Shown here in pieces: positions 30,057-39,300 of a DNA stretch of 64,000 nt. Below the pieces are notes generated by a model, which saw nothing but the letters and a program-made list of their open reading frames with translations, did not search any database and had not been told where the DNA came from. This DNA is from Aureococcus anophagefferens (Eukaryota; Sar; Pelagophyceae; Pelagomonadales; Pelagomonadaceae): positions 2,349,699 through 2,413,698 of the forward strand of contig NW_008705566.1 in NCBI RefSeq assembly GCF_000186865.1. The letters run 5' to 3'. The translations under genes and the position numbers were made by a program. Each line of letters opens with the position of its first letter. Within the stretch, counting starts at the first letter, position 1.

Positions 30057-31572
30057 ATGGTTGAGGTCGATATTGACCAAAACCCGCCCGCGATGTCGAT
30101 GGCTGATGACGCAGAGGCTGCCCCGGCCGAGCCGGAGACCGTGGGCTCGCGGGCGGAGCCGACGCGGAAGCTGAAGCGCGCCTGCGTGCTGCTCCTCGGG
30201 TCCCACGGCGACTGCCTGCCCTTCCTCGACCTCCTGGAGAATATTAGGGACTTCATGACGCCGTGCCTCTTCTGCAGCGAGGAGCAGGTGGAACTGGTCG
30301 AGAGCCGCGGCTTCGAGGCCGTGCCCTGGATGTCCATCGCGCAGTTCAACCGCGAGAAGCCCGACGTCTGGCGCCACCTCGGCATGCCGTTCGTCAAGGT
30401 CTGGTTTTCTTTCTTCTGCCAGCGCGACGTGATCTCGTCGATGACGGCCAAGGTCATCGCCGCCCACGAGAAAGAGCCCTTCGATCTCTTCTTCTCGCCG
30501 GGGAACGCGGACTTCATCGCGCGCGGGCCGGCGCCCGACGGACGTCCGCGCGGCGCGCGGCGACGGCCCCGTCCGCAGGTACCTGCTCCACGACAAGATC
30601 CCCGTGCCCTACGTGCGCCTCGACGTCGTCGAGTTCACGCCGAACCCGCACGCGCACCCCATCGTCGACGTGCGCTTCGTGCCGTCGTTCCTCATGCCCG
30701 TCGTCTGGCGCGCGTTCTACGCGTCCGTCCACGGCGTCGTCATGGACAGCGGCTACGCCGAGGCCTGCGAGGCCCACGGGCGGAAGGTGTTGACGGCCGG
30801 CGAGATGTACGCGAAGCAGCTCAACACGCCCACGGTCATCGGCAACGACTTCTCCGCCGCGCGCGTGGACCGCGGCATCGCCGAGGGCGGCGTCTGCAGT
30901 TTGGGCGGCGCCTTCGAGGACCTGGGCACGCCGACCTACGGCGCGCACGTGCTCTTCACGCCGCGCTGGACTTATAGGCCCGTGGAGGTGCCGTCGGACG
31001 CGCAGCGAGAAGCGGTAGACGCCTTCCTCGCGGAGCAGGGCGCCGCGGGCCTCGTGTGCTTCGGGTCCATGGTCCTCGTCGAGGAGACGGTCGCGGCGCT
31101 GCTGGCGTGGATCGAAAACTTCGACGGCGCGGTGATCGTCATGCGGGGCACGTCGAAGCTCGAGAACAATCTGATCGCCGCGCTCGAGGAGCGGAAGCTG
31201 CCCCGCGTCTTCCTCCTCCTCGAGGACTGCCCCCACGCGTGGCTCTTCCCCAAGTGCTCCTGGCTAATGTGCCACGGCGGCATCGGCACGACGACGCTCG
31301 CGCTGCGCTGCAAGCTCCCGACGCTCGTCGTGCCCTGCGTCGCGGACCAGGAGCAGACGATGAACGACCTCGTGAACCGGGGCCTCTCCGTGCGCATGCC
31401 TGCGAGCACGAAGGTCACGGCGCCCATGCTCGACTACGGCGTCACGGCGCTACAGCGCGACCACGCGGCCAACTGGAAGGCGCTCCCCGACGAGCCCGAG
31501 GTCGACTACAGCGCCATCGAGGCCTTCGTCACCAAGCACACGGCCACGGGGCGCTACGAGGGGCTGCACTAG
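30057..31572 (+). CDS. Sterol/lipid UDP-glucosyltransferase-like protein (GT1/GT28), one frameshift
   Basis: The ATG at 30057 leads to LLLGSHGDCLPFLDLLENI, the N-terminal GT-B motif. The C-terminal half has the nucleotide-sugar signature CHGGIGTTTLALRCKLPTLVVPCVADQEQTMNDLV (His, Gly-Gly, Thr and the acidic DQ pair), typical of sterol 3-beta-glucosyltransferases. Near 30540 the reading frame shifts by one base between …ADFIARGPAPDG and …RGDGPVRRYLLHDKIPVPYVRLD; total length is 3n+1, so one base is extra or two are missing. No GT/GC-AG intron gives the correct phase. It may be an assembly indel. It would glycosylate sterols or other lipids on cytosolic membrane faces. Confidence 0.75.
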
Positions 31573-31750
31573 GGCGGGGATATTAAAGGTCCAGAGCGTC
31601 CCCCTCCCAGTGCCCGCGTCTGCCCAAGGTAGGCGCGTAGGCGGGGTGTGTCGCATAGTGCGCTAGAGAGGCTCTAGAGAGAGAGAGAGAGCGCCCGGTC
31701 GATCGCCGACGGCCGGGTCAAAATCTCCACACCGGGACGGGCTGTCGACA
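31573..31750. other. Short spacer with GA microsatellite
   Basis: A (GA)n run lies at about 31676-31692. Base composition is less GC-rich than in the genes on the left. Nothing else is recognised. Confidence 0.5.
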
Positions 31751-32716
31751 ATGGACGGCCCGCCGGATGAGGCAACGACCGCTGAGCTGCAGGCAGCGCT
31801 CGCACATGTTCAATCGGCTGTTGCGAACCTGGACATCGACAACGGGGCGCCGCCCCCGGTCTTCCGGCCACTTTCGGCTCTGTTGGGGCCGGTTCTCCAA
31901 GGACTGAGCAGCGCCGCATTGGTACGCCTCGCCGATGATATCGGGACCGGACAGCGTGGCGCCTCGTCTTACGTCGTGAGCATGATCAAAGAGGCGAGTG
32001 AAAGCGGCCCCGTTCTGATCGACCGAGTTGTGGATTTGCTCGCGGCTGTGGACGTCGACGCCGAGGACGAAGCAGGTCACACATTACTCTGCGCGGCCTG
32101 CCAGATGAACGCCGAGTACGCCGTGCGGATACTGGTCGAGCGCATCGGCGCGGGCCCCGACCTCTCTGACGAGCGCAACAAACGGCCCCTCGATTTTGCG
32201 GCGAGTCACTCGAATCTCGAAATCGCGAAGATCCTGATCGCGGCGGGCGCTGAGGTGACGCCTCAGGTCGTTCTGGTTGCCTGCGCGAGGGGTCATGTCA
32301 ATTTCATGCGATGGCTGTTAAGCCAAGGCCATTGCGATGTGCCCCTCGAGCCAACAGGGCGAGAGCTGCTGAAAAGTGTCGCGGGGCTCGGGCTCGCTTT
32401 TGAGGACGGCGGAGAGACCGTCGAAAAGTGGCAGTGGCGGGCGGAAAAGGGCCTGACATTTCTTCTCCATGTCCAAGCCGCGGGCTCCTACGCGAACTAC
32501 TTCGCGGAACCGCGCTACGAGCTCGTCCTCCTGCGCGCGCTGTGCTCCTCCGGCCGCGCGAAGTCGCACCACGAGCAGCCGTGGAAAGCAACGTCTGACT
32601 CTTCCTTCTTCAAGGAACACTACTACCTCGCCACGCGCCTCTTCGGCGCGGGCCAAGAACAGGAGCTCCCGCTCGGCTGCTTCGAGAACGTCCTGGACTT
32701 CTGGTGGCAGGGCTAG
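31751..32716 (+). CDS. Ankyrin-repeat protein
   Basis: The protein has 321 residues. A helical N-terminus of ~110 residues precedes about three ankyrin units: DEAGHTLLCAACQMNAEYAVRILVERIGAG, NKRPLDFAASHSNLEIAKILIAAGAEV and TPQVVLVACARGHVNFMRWLLSQGHC, which match the TPLHxAA…G…LL pattern. A C-terminal region with many aromatic residues (SYANYFAEPRYELVLLRAL) may be an extra helical domain. No signal peptide. Codon use is less extreme in GC than the flanking genes, which could mean weaker expression or a different origin. The binding partner is unknown. Confidence 0.8.
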   Translation: MDGPPDEATTAELQAALAHVQSAVANLDIDNGAPPPVFRPLSALLGPVLQGLSSAALVRLADDIGTGQRGASSYVVSMIKEASESGPVLIDRVVDLLAAVDVDAEDEAGHTLLCAACQMNAEYAVRILVERIGAGPDLSDERNKRPLDFAASHSNLEIAKILIAAGAEVTPQVVLVACARGHVNFMRWLLSQGHCDVPLEPTGRELLKSVAGLGLAFEDGGETVEKWQWRAEKGLTFLLHVQAAGSYANYFAEPRYELVLLRALCSSGRAKSHHEQPWKATSDSSFFKEHYYLATRLFGAGQEQELPLGCFENVLDFWWQG

Positions 32717-32767
32717 CATTAGACATGCCGCCCGCGCTACTAGTAGCAGCTTAACCACGCGCCGCGC

Positions 32768-34582
32768 TCACGTGATGACGGAGGGGCTCTCCCGGCCGCT
32801 GAAGGCGACGAGGTCCGCGACCTTCTTGCCCGCGTCGGCGAGGTCGCCGAGCGCGTCGGCGGCGACGAGGTCGAGGTCGGCCTCGGACGGCTCCGGGAGG
32901 GGCTTCTCGACGTAGACGCGGATCGTCGCGCCCGCGGAGCCCGTGCCCGAGAGGCGGAAGACGCAGCGGCCGCCGCCGTCGAAGGAGAGGATCATGCCCT
33001 GGTTCGTCGTCTCGCTGTTGTCCAGCGGGTCGACGAAGGAGAAGGACTCGACGCCCTCGAGACCCGGGTCCAGCGCCGCGAGGTCCGATTTCGCCGCGCC
33101 GCAGAGCTCGCCGAGCCGCGCCATCATCGCGTTCGCGCCCTCGGACGCGCACTCGTCGTAGTCGTGGCGGCAGTAGAGGTCGCGGCCGTAGGTGCGCCAG
33201 TGGGCCTTGACGACGTCGGCGACGCCGACGAGTTTCTCCGAGCCCGCGTTCGCGTCCGCGAGCACGCTCATCCACGCGAGCGCGGCCCACAGGCCGTCCT
33301 TCTCGCGGACGTGGTCCGCGCCCGTGCCGAAGGACTCCTCGCCGCAGAGGAAGGGCTGCTTGAGCTCCATGAGATTGCCGAAGAACTTCCAGCCCGTGGG
33401 CGTCTCGAAGCACTCGATGCCCTGCTTCGCCGCGACGCGGTCGAGCGCGCGCGACGTCGGCATCGACCGCGCGCACGCCGCGAGGCCGCCGCGGTCCGCG
33501 AACCACTTGACCGATTTGGCGTTCGCCGCGAGGACCGCCAGCGAATCGGAGGGCGACACGAAGAAGGCGTCGCCGACGATCATGTTGCGGTCGCCGTCGC
33601 CGTCGAACGCGACGCCGAAGTCGACGCGTCGTTCGGGCCGGTCCTTCATCGGCGATCCGTCGGGCTCGAGGCCCACGCGTCTCACGAGCTCGTCGGCCCA
33701 CTTGAGGTTCGGGTCCGGGTGGGCGCCGCCGAAGTCGGGCCGCGGGTCGCAGCGGTAGAGCATGGCCGGGTCGACGCCGAGCTCGTCGACGAAGACGCGT
33801 TTCGCCGCGGGGCCCGCGGCGCCGTGCATGGCGTCGAGGAAGAGGTTCGGCTTCTTTTCCGCAATGAACGCCTTGAGCTTGTCGAAATCGAAGCACTCCT
33901 TGAGCGCCGCGACGTAGGCGTCGCTCGACTCGACGACCTCGACCTGCGTGTCGCCGACGGCGAAGGCGCCCGGCGCCGCGAGGTCGACGTCCGGCGCGTC
34001 CGCGGCGTTGAAGCTCTCCAGCGTCGACGACGCCTCGAAGACGGCCTCCGTGAGGAACTCCTTGGCGGGGGCGCCGTCGGGGCCCGTGTTGAACTTGACG
34101 CCGAAGTCGCCGTCGGGCCCGCCGGGGTTGTGGCTCGCCGTGAGCAGGATCGCGCCGTCCGCGCCGAGGCGCCGCACGAGCGCCGACGCCGCGGGCGTGC
34201 TCAGCACGCCGCCGACAGGCACGACGACCCTGGCGACGCCGTTGCCCGCGAGCACGCGGAGGATGCGCTGCAGCGCGGCGTCGTTGAAGTAGCGGCCGTC
34301 GCCGCCGAGCACGAGCGTGCCGCCGCCGGGAGCCGGGAAGCCGCCGACGGACCGCCAGCCCTCGACGATGGCCTGCGCGAAGTTCTCCACGTAGTTCGGC
34401 GTCTCGACCCAGACGCTCGTGCGCTTCCGCAGGCCCGACGTGCCGGGCCGCATGCCCTCGATGGGCGCCGTCGCCACGGCGCCGCCGCCGACGCGCACGC
34501 GCAGGGCGCTGCGGCCGGCGCGGCGGCCCAGCGGCGAGCTGAACGCGGCGACGGCGTGCAGGAGGAGGAGCGGGCGGAGCAT
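32768..34582 (-). CDS. PGM: Phosphoglucomutase, plastid-type leader
   Basis: The protein has 604 residues and interconverts glucose-1-phosphate and glucose-6-phosphate. TASHNPGG (about residue 147) carries the phosphoserine, AFDGDGDRNMIVG (about 326) the metal-binding loop, GEESFGTGADHVREKDG (about 415) the sugar-binding loop, and FRLSGTGSAGATIR the phosphate-binding loop: all four active-site elements are intact. The leader LLLLHAVAAFSSPLG fits a stramenopile plastid or secretory signal with Phe after the cleavage site, then a basic transit-like stretch. Plastid location is inferred. An in-frame upstream ATG-less extension exists but lacks leader character. Confidence 0.95.
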   Translation of the reverse strand: MLRPLLLLHAVAAFSSPLGRRAGRSALRVRVGGGAVATAPIEGMRPGTSGLRKRTSVWVETPNYVENFAQAIVEGWRSVGGFPAPGGGTLVLGGDGRYFNDAALQRILRVLAGNGVARVVVPVGGVLSTPAASALVRRLGADGAILLTASHNPGGPDGDFGVKFNTGPDGAPAKEFLTEAVFEASSTLESFNAADAPDVDLAAPGAFAVGDTQVEVVESSDAYVAALKECFDFDKLKAFIAEKKPNLFLDAMHGAAGPAAKRVFVDELGVDPAMLYRCDPRPDFGGAHPDPNLKWADELVRRVGLEPDGSPMKDRPERRVDFGVAFDGDGDRNMIVGDAFFVSPSDSLAVLAANAKSVKWFADRGGLAACARSMPTSRALDRVAAKQGIECFETPTGWKFFGNLMELKQPFLCGEESFGTGADHVREKDGLWAALAWMSVLADANAGSEKLVGVADVVKAHWRTYGRDLYCRHDYDECASEGANAMMARLGELCGAAKSDLAALDPGLEGVESFSFVDPLDNSETTNQGMILSFDGGGRCVFRLSGTGSAGATIRVYVEKPLPEPSEADLDLVAADALGDLADAGKKVADLVAFSGRESPSVIT

Positions 34583-35345
34583 GGCTGCGGTTGCGACGGC
34601 CGCCGTGCGAGGTGGAGCGCTCGAGCCGGGTGGTAGCAGTCGGTGCGGGCCCAGCGCGTCACAAAGAGATCGCGCAGAGCCGTCAACATTCAATGTTGCA
34701 CTCACGGAGCACTGCCAAAGCTCGTAGCTCGGCAGCCCAATCAAACGAGCTCTCCCAAAAGATTACAAGCTCGGGGCGCCGATCGACGAAGCTCGGGGCG
34801 CGACCGTTTGCTAGCGCCAAGTCCGCCGCGTCCGCGACCGCGACCGGCCCCGGACCGCGGCGATGGACGGCCGCGCCGCCCGCGCGCCGCCCGCCGGGCG
34901 CGGGCGCGTCGTCGACGCGGCGCCCGCGGCGCGCCGCGTCGACGGGACGCGCGTCTCGCCGAGGGGCTGCCCCAACTGCCCCAACGGCGACCTCGGGCGA
35001 CGGCGACGGCCCGAAGGCGCGGCGCGCGTCGCCGCGGCCCGGCGCTCGCGGCGCGTCCCCCGCGCGCCGCGCGCCGGGACCCGGATCGCATCGTCGAGGC
35101 GGCCGACCGGACCGGACCGTCGCGCGGGGCTCGGCCTCGGGGCGACCCCCGGCGCGAAGCGCCGGAAGAAAATTTTGCGCACGCGCCGGACGCCCCGCGC
35201 GTCTGGGTCTCGCCGCGAGCTCACGCAGCCCGTCGGATGACCGGTTACGGGCCGCGGACCGTCGCGCCACGGCGTCGTCCCCTCGGCGCGCCCGTGCAAC
35301 CGTAAAACGGTTGTACTTTCGGACCGACGCGGGCAACAGCCCGCG

Positions 35346-35545
35346 GTCGAAGGCAACCACGCGGAGGACAAGGAGTCCATCGACATGCAGCTCGTGGACG
35401 TCGTCCGCGAGGAGTCCTAGCACCTCGACTACCTCCGGGCCTTCCGCGGGCCTCCGGCTCGCGCGCCGACCGTGCCCGAGGACTTCGAGACGGCCGCGTC
35501 CACGACTACAACCTCGACGAGTGCCCACGGGACTCGGAGCGATGG
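35346..35545 (+). pseudogene. Decayed coding fragment
   Basis: In one frame the sequence reads VEGNHAEDKESIDMQLVDVV, then REES, a TAG stop, and HLDYLRAFRGPPARAPTVPE continuing as DFETAA; after a one-base shift it continues VHDYNLDECPRDSERW. The amino-acid content is far more protein-like than the surroundings, and it is broken by one stop and one frameshift. The family is not recognised. Confidence 0.45.
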
Positions 35546-36239
35546 ACTCCACGCACGCGACGGCCGGCGGGCGGCGGGAGATCGACGAAGATCCCGCCGT
35601 CGGCGTCGGCGTCGTCCCCTCGAACGTCTTCGAGACCGTCGCGCTGCTCGGCCGCGCGAAGCGCGGAGGAAAATTTTCCGCATCGCCGCCGCCACCTCGA
35701 TGCTCGTGACGTGTCGCCCGGCCTCGGCGACTCGACTATCAGCGCGGAGTCTTCCTGGCTGCTACGCGGGCCGTTGCCCGGGGTGCGAAGCTCTGATCAC
35801 GCCGCACCGCGCGAAGCGCGGAGCCTCTGCCACCGCGCTGGTGCTGCCCCGGCGCCTGACTTGCCCCGGCGCCTGACTTGACCGCAGCGACGAGGGCCAT
35901 CGATGCCGCGGACGCGTCGCCCAGCTCGGTGGGTCGTCTGCGGAGCGGACCCGCGACCTGCCGAGGCGCGCTCGCCGGCGCTGTCGTGCTGCCGGCGCTG
36001 GGTCCCGAACCGGCCGCCTGCCCGAGCTCGCCCCGCCTCGCCATCCTCGCATTGCCCGACCCGCGGCCTGACATTCCCGTGGCGCGGGGCCGTCGCCTCC
36101 GCCGCGCCGGTCCCCCGCCCCGGTCTTCCCCGCCCGGCCCCCCCCGCCCCGGTCTTCCCTGCCCGGGGCTCCGGCCCCGGTCCTCGGGCTGGCTCGGGGC
36201 CTCTGGCTCGGGGCCTCCGGCCCCGGCCTCCGAGCGCCT

Positions 36240-36312
36240 CCGGCGCTCGGGGCTGCGCCCCGAGCTTCGGGGCTGCGCCCCGAGCTTCGGGGCTACCGCC
36301 CCGAGCTTGTAA
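36240..36312. repeat. Short palindromic tandem repeat (GGGGCTnCGCCCCGAGCTT type)
   Basis: Three to four units of about 21 bp, each with self-complementary GGGGC…GCCCC ends, lie 50-120 bp upstream of the myosin start. Related units occur at 34767-34800, just beyond the other end of the gap. Confidence 0.8.
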
Positions 36313-36362
36313 TTTTTCGCGCGGAGCCATCCCATCGTCGCGCGCGACGCGCACGCCGCCGC

Positions 36363-39300
36363 ATGGCGACAGCGCCGCCGCCGCCGCCGCGCTACATGGA
36401 GCGGCGGCAGACCGACGACGGGCCGCGCACGCCGAAGCGGCGCTTCCAGCGCTACAGCGCCATGCCGCCGCCGAAGCCGCAGCGCGAGGAGGGCCGGGCC
36501 CTGAGCCGCGTGGACCTGGCCCACATCGAGGTCAAGTGCGTCTACTTCGTGCCGCACCCGAAGCGCGTCTGGGTGAAGGTGCTCGTGCTGGCCCTCGACA
36601 AGAGCCGCTGCCGCGTGCGCGACCTCGAGGACGGCGCGGAGCTCGACCTCGAGCCCGCGCTCATCCCGTTCCTGCCGGTCAACGAGCACACGGCCGAGGA
36701 CATGACGACGCTCTACCACCTCCACGACCCGGGCATCATCGAAAACCTGGAGCAGCGGAGCGACCTGCGGCAGCAGCGGCCCTACACGCGCATCGCGAAC
36801 GTTTTGATCGCCGTGAACCCGCTCCGGCCCGTGCCGGACCCCGACGAGGCCTCGTTCCGGGGCGGCGCGCTCTCCGACGCGCCGCCGCACCCCTGGGCCA
36901 TCGCCGAGACGGCCCTGCGGCAGATGGTGCTCGAGGAGCGCGCGGCGATCCGGGGCCGCGCGAACCAGTCCGTCGTCATCTCCGGCGAGTCCGGCGCGGG
37001 CAAAACGGAGACGGCGAAGATCGTGCTCGGCTACCTCTGCCGGCGCGTCGCGTCGGCGTCCTCCGGGCCGTCGGACCTCGACCGACGGTTGCTCGACTCG
37101 AACCCCATCCTCGAGGCCCTGGGCAACGCGCGGACGCTCCGCAACGACAACTCGAGCCGCTTCGGCAAGTTCTTGAAGCTCCAGTTTTCCCGCGCGACCG
37201 GCGCCGTCGCCCTCGCCGGGGCGACGGTGGAGACCTACCTCCTCGAGCGGAGCCGCGTCGTCGGCCAGACCGACGGCGAGCGCAACTACCACGCGCTCTA
37301 CCAATGGGTCGCGGGCGCGTCCGCGCTCGACGCGTCCAAGCTCAAGCTCCTCAAGAAACCGTCGGACTTCCGCTACCTCAGCGCGTCGTCCTGCGCGACC
37401 ATCGCCGGCGTCGACGACGCCGCGGCCCACGGCGCCACGGCGCGGGCCTTCGCCGCCGTCGGCCTCGCGGAGCGCGACGCCGCGTCGCCCAAGAAGCGGG
37501 GCCGCGGCGCGTACTTCGACCTCGTCGGCCGCTGCCTCGGCGCCGCGCTCCACCTCGGCAACGTCACCTTCGATGGTCTGGAGACGGCCGAGAGCGGCGA
37601 CCGCGCGTCGGCCGTGTCGTCGCGCGATCACGCGGCGCGGCCCGCGCTCAACGCCGCGGTCCACTGCCTCGGCGGCGACGTCGCCGCCGACGCGCTCGAG
37701 GCGCTGCTCGTGCGGCGCACGATCGCGGCGCCGTCGACGCGGGGCCGGTCCCAGTCCTTCTACGTCAAGGAGCGCGACGCGGAGGCCGCGGCGCTCGCGC
37801 GCGACGCGGTCGCGAAGGACGTCTACGCGCGGTGCTTCGACGCCGTCGTCGCGGCGCTCGGCGCGTCCATGACCGCGGCGACGGACGCGGCCCTCGACTT
37901 CATCGGCGTGCTCGACATCTTCGGCTTCGAGGCGTTCGCGCGCAACGACCTCGAGCAGCTGCTCATCAACTTTGCGAACGAGTCGCTGCAGGCGACGTTC
38001 AACAAGGCCGTGCTCGTCGCCGAGCGGGACGTCTACGCCTTCGAGGGCATCGTCGTCGAGGAGACCGTCGCCGCGCCCGACGACACGGAGGCCTGCGTCG
38101 AGCTCATCGCCGCGCGGAGGCCCCCGAGCGTCTTCTCGATCCTCGACGACGCGTCGAAGCAGAGCCGGAGCGACGGCGCCTTCTGCCGCGACCTGCACGA
38201 GGCTTTGGCGGGCAAGACCTGCTTCGCGGCGCCCCACAAGAAGGACGTCAAGGACACGTTCGTCGTCGCGCACTACGCCGGGGCCGTGGCCTACACGACG
38301 GGCCGCTTCGTGTCGAAGAACTCGAACAAGGTCCCCGAGGGTCTGGGGGAGTTGCTGGAGGCGTCCGCGGCGTTCCGGGGCTTGGCGGCCTACGGCCGCG
38401 CGCCGGACCGCGCGGGCGACGACTCGCTGTCGCGGAATTTTGCGACGCAGATGCGCGAGCTCTGCGGTCTCCTCGACAGCACGACGTGCAGCTTCGTCCG
38501 TTGTTTAAAACCGAACCACAAGATGGCCGTCGGCGTCTTCGACCGCGCGTGCGTCGCGTCGCAGCTCCGGGCCCAGGGCATCCCCCAGACCTGCGACGTG
38601 CTCCGGTGCGGCATGCCGACGCGCGTCAACTTCGAGGCCATCGAGGCCAAGTACCGCGAGCCCGCGGCGAAGCTGGAACGAGAGGCCGCGGGCTTCGACG
38701 CGCTCGCGAGCTTGGACGCGCGCGGCTTCACGGCGGCCGTGCTCTGGGCGCTGTCCATCCCGCCGGCGTGCTACCGCATGGGCAGATCCAAGGTCTTCTT
38801 CCGCACGGGCGCCATCGCTCTATTGGACCGGCTCTACGCCGTGGACCTCGGGTCGCCCGACGGCCTGGCCTTCGCGGGGCGGCTCCGCTACTTCGCCTCC
38901 CGGCGGCGCTGGCGGTCCGCCCTGGCGAAAGTAACAACCGCGCGCGCGCTCCTGGACGCGTGGCGGAGCCGCGCGTCCGTGGCCCGCGTCGCGCGCTTCG
39001 TGCAGGCGCGGTACCGCTACTACGTGACCTTCGGGCGGGGCAAGCGGCGGCGGCGCGCGCGACGAATCTGGCGCCGCGCGCTCTGCAAGGTGCGGTGCCT
39101 GCGCGTGTTCCACGGCGAGTACGACCTGATCCGCGCCGCGCGGCTCGAGCGCGAGCGCGCGGAGCTCGAGGCCGCGGTCGCCGTCGAGGACGTCCGCGCG
39201 GTCGCGCGGCCCGCGTCGGAGATCGTCGCCGAGCGCATGACGCGGGGCGAGATCGGCGAAAAAAAGGGCCGGGCGCTCCTGGACAAGATCGAGGAGGAGC

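Larger units (their letters stand above)
34583..36362. other. 1.8-kb region of decayed and repetitive DNA between PGM and myosin
   Basis: No intact gene is supported. It contains short repeats with palindromic ends: GGGGCTGCGCCCCGAGCTT units at about 36252-36310, AAGCTCGGGGCG units at 34767-34800, two copies of GCGAAGCGC(C/G)GGA(A/G)GAAAATTTT (about 35155 and 35660), and a direct repeat CCCCGGCGCCTGACTTG at about 35848-35880. One stretch looks like decayed coding sequence and is listed separately. Open frames here are short or lack coding character. Confidence 0.6.

Noticed and set aside
30263..30793. Short plus-strand open frames inside the glucosyltransferase gene
   Set aside because: They are off-frame readings; the true protein alternates between two frames with one slip near 30540.
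31751..32716. Ankyrin gene as recent bacterial transfer because of lower GC
   Set aside because: Ankyrin repeats are widespread in eukaryotes and composition alone is weak evidence; no bacterial neighbours or mobile genes are next to it.
34863..35240. A 125-residue plus-strand open frame with a CPNCPNG motif
   Set aside because: Mostly Arg/Pro/Ala low complexity in a decayed region, no leader or family; not supported as a gene.
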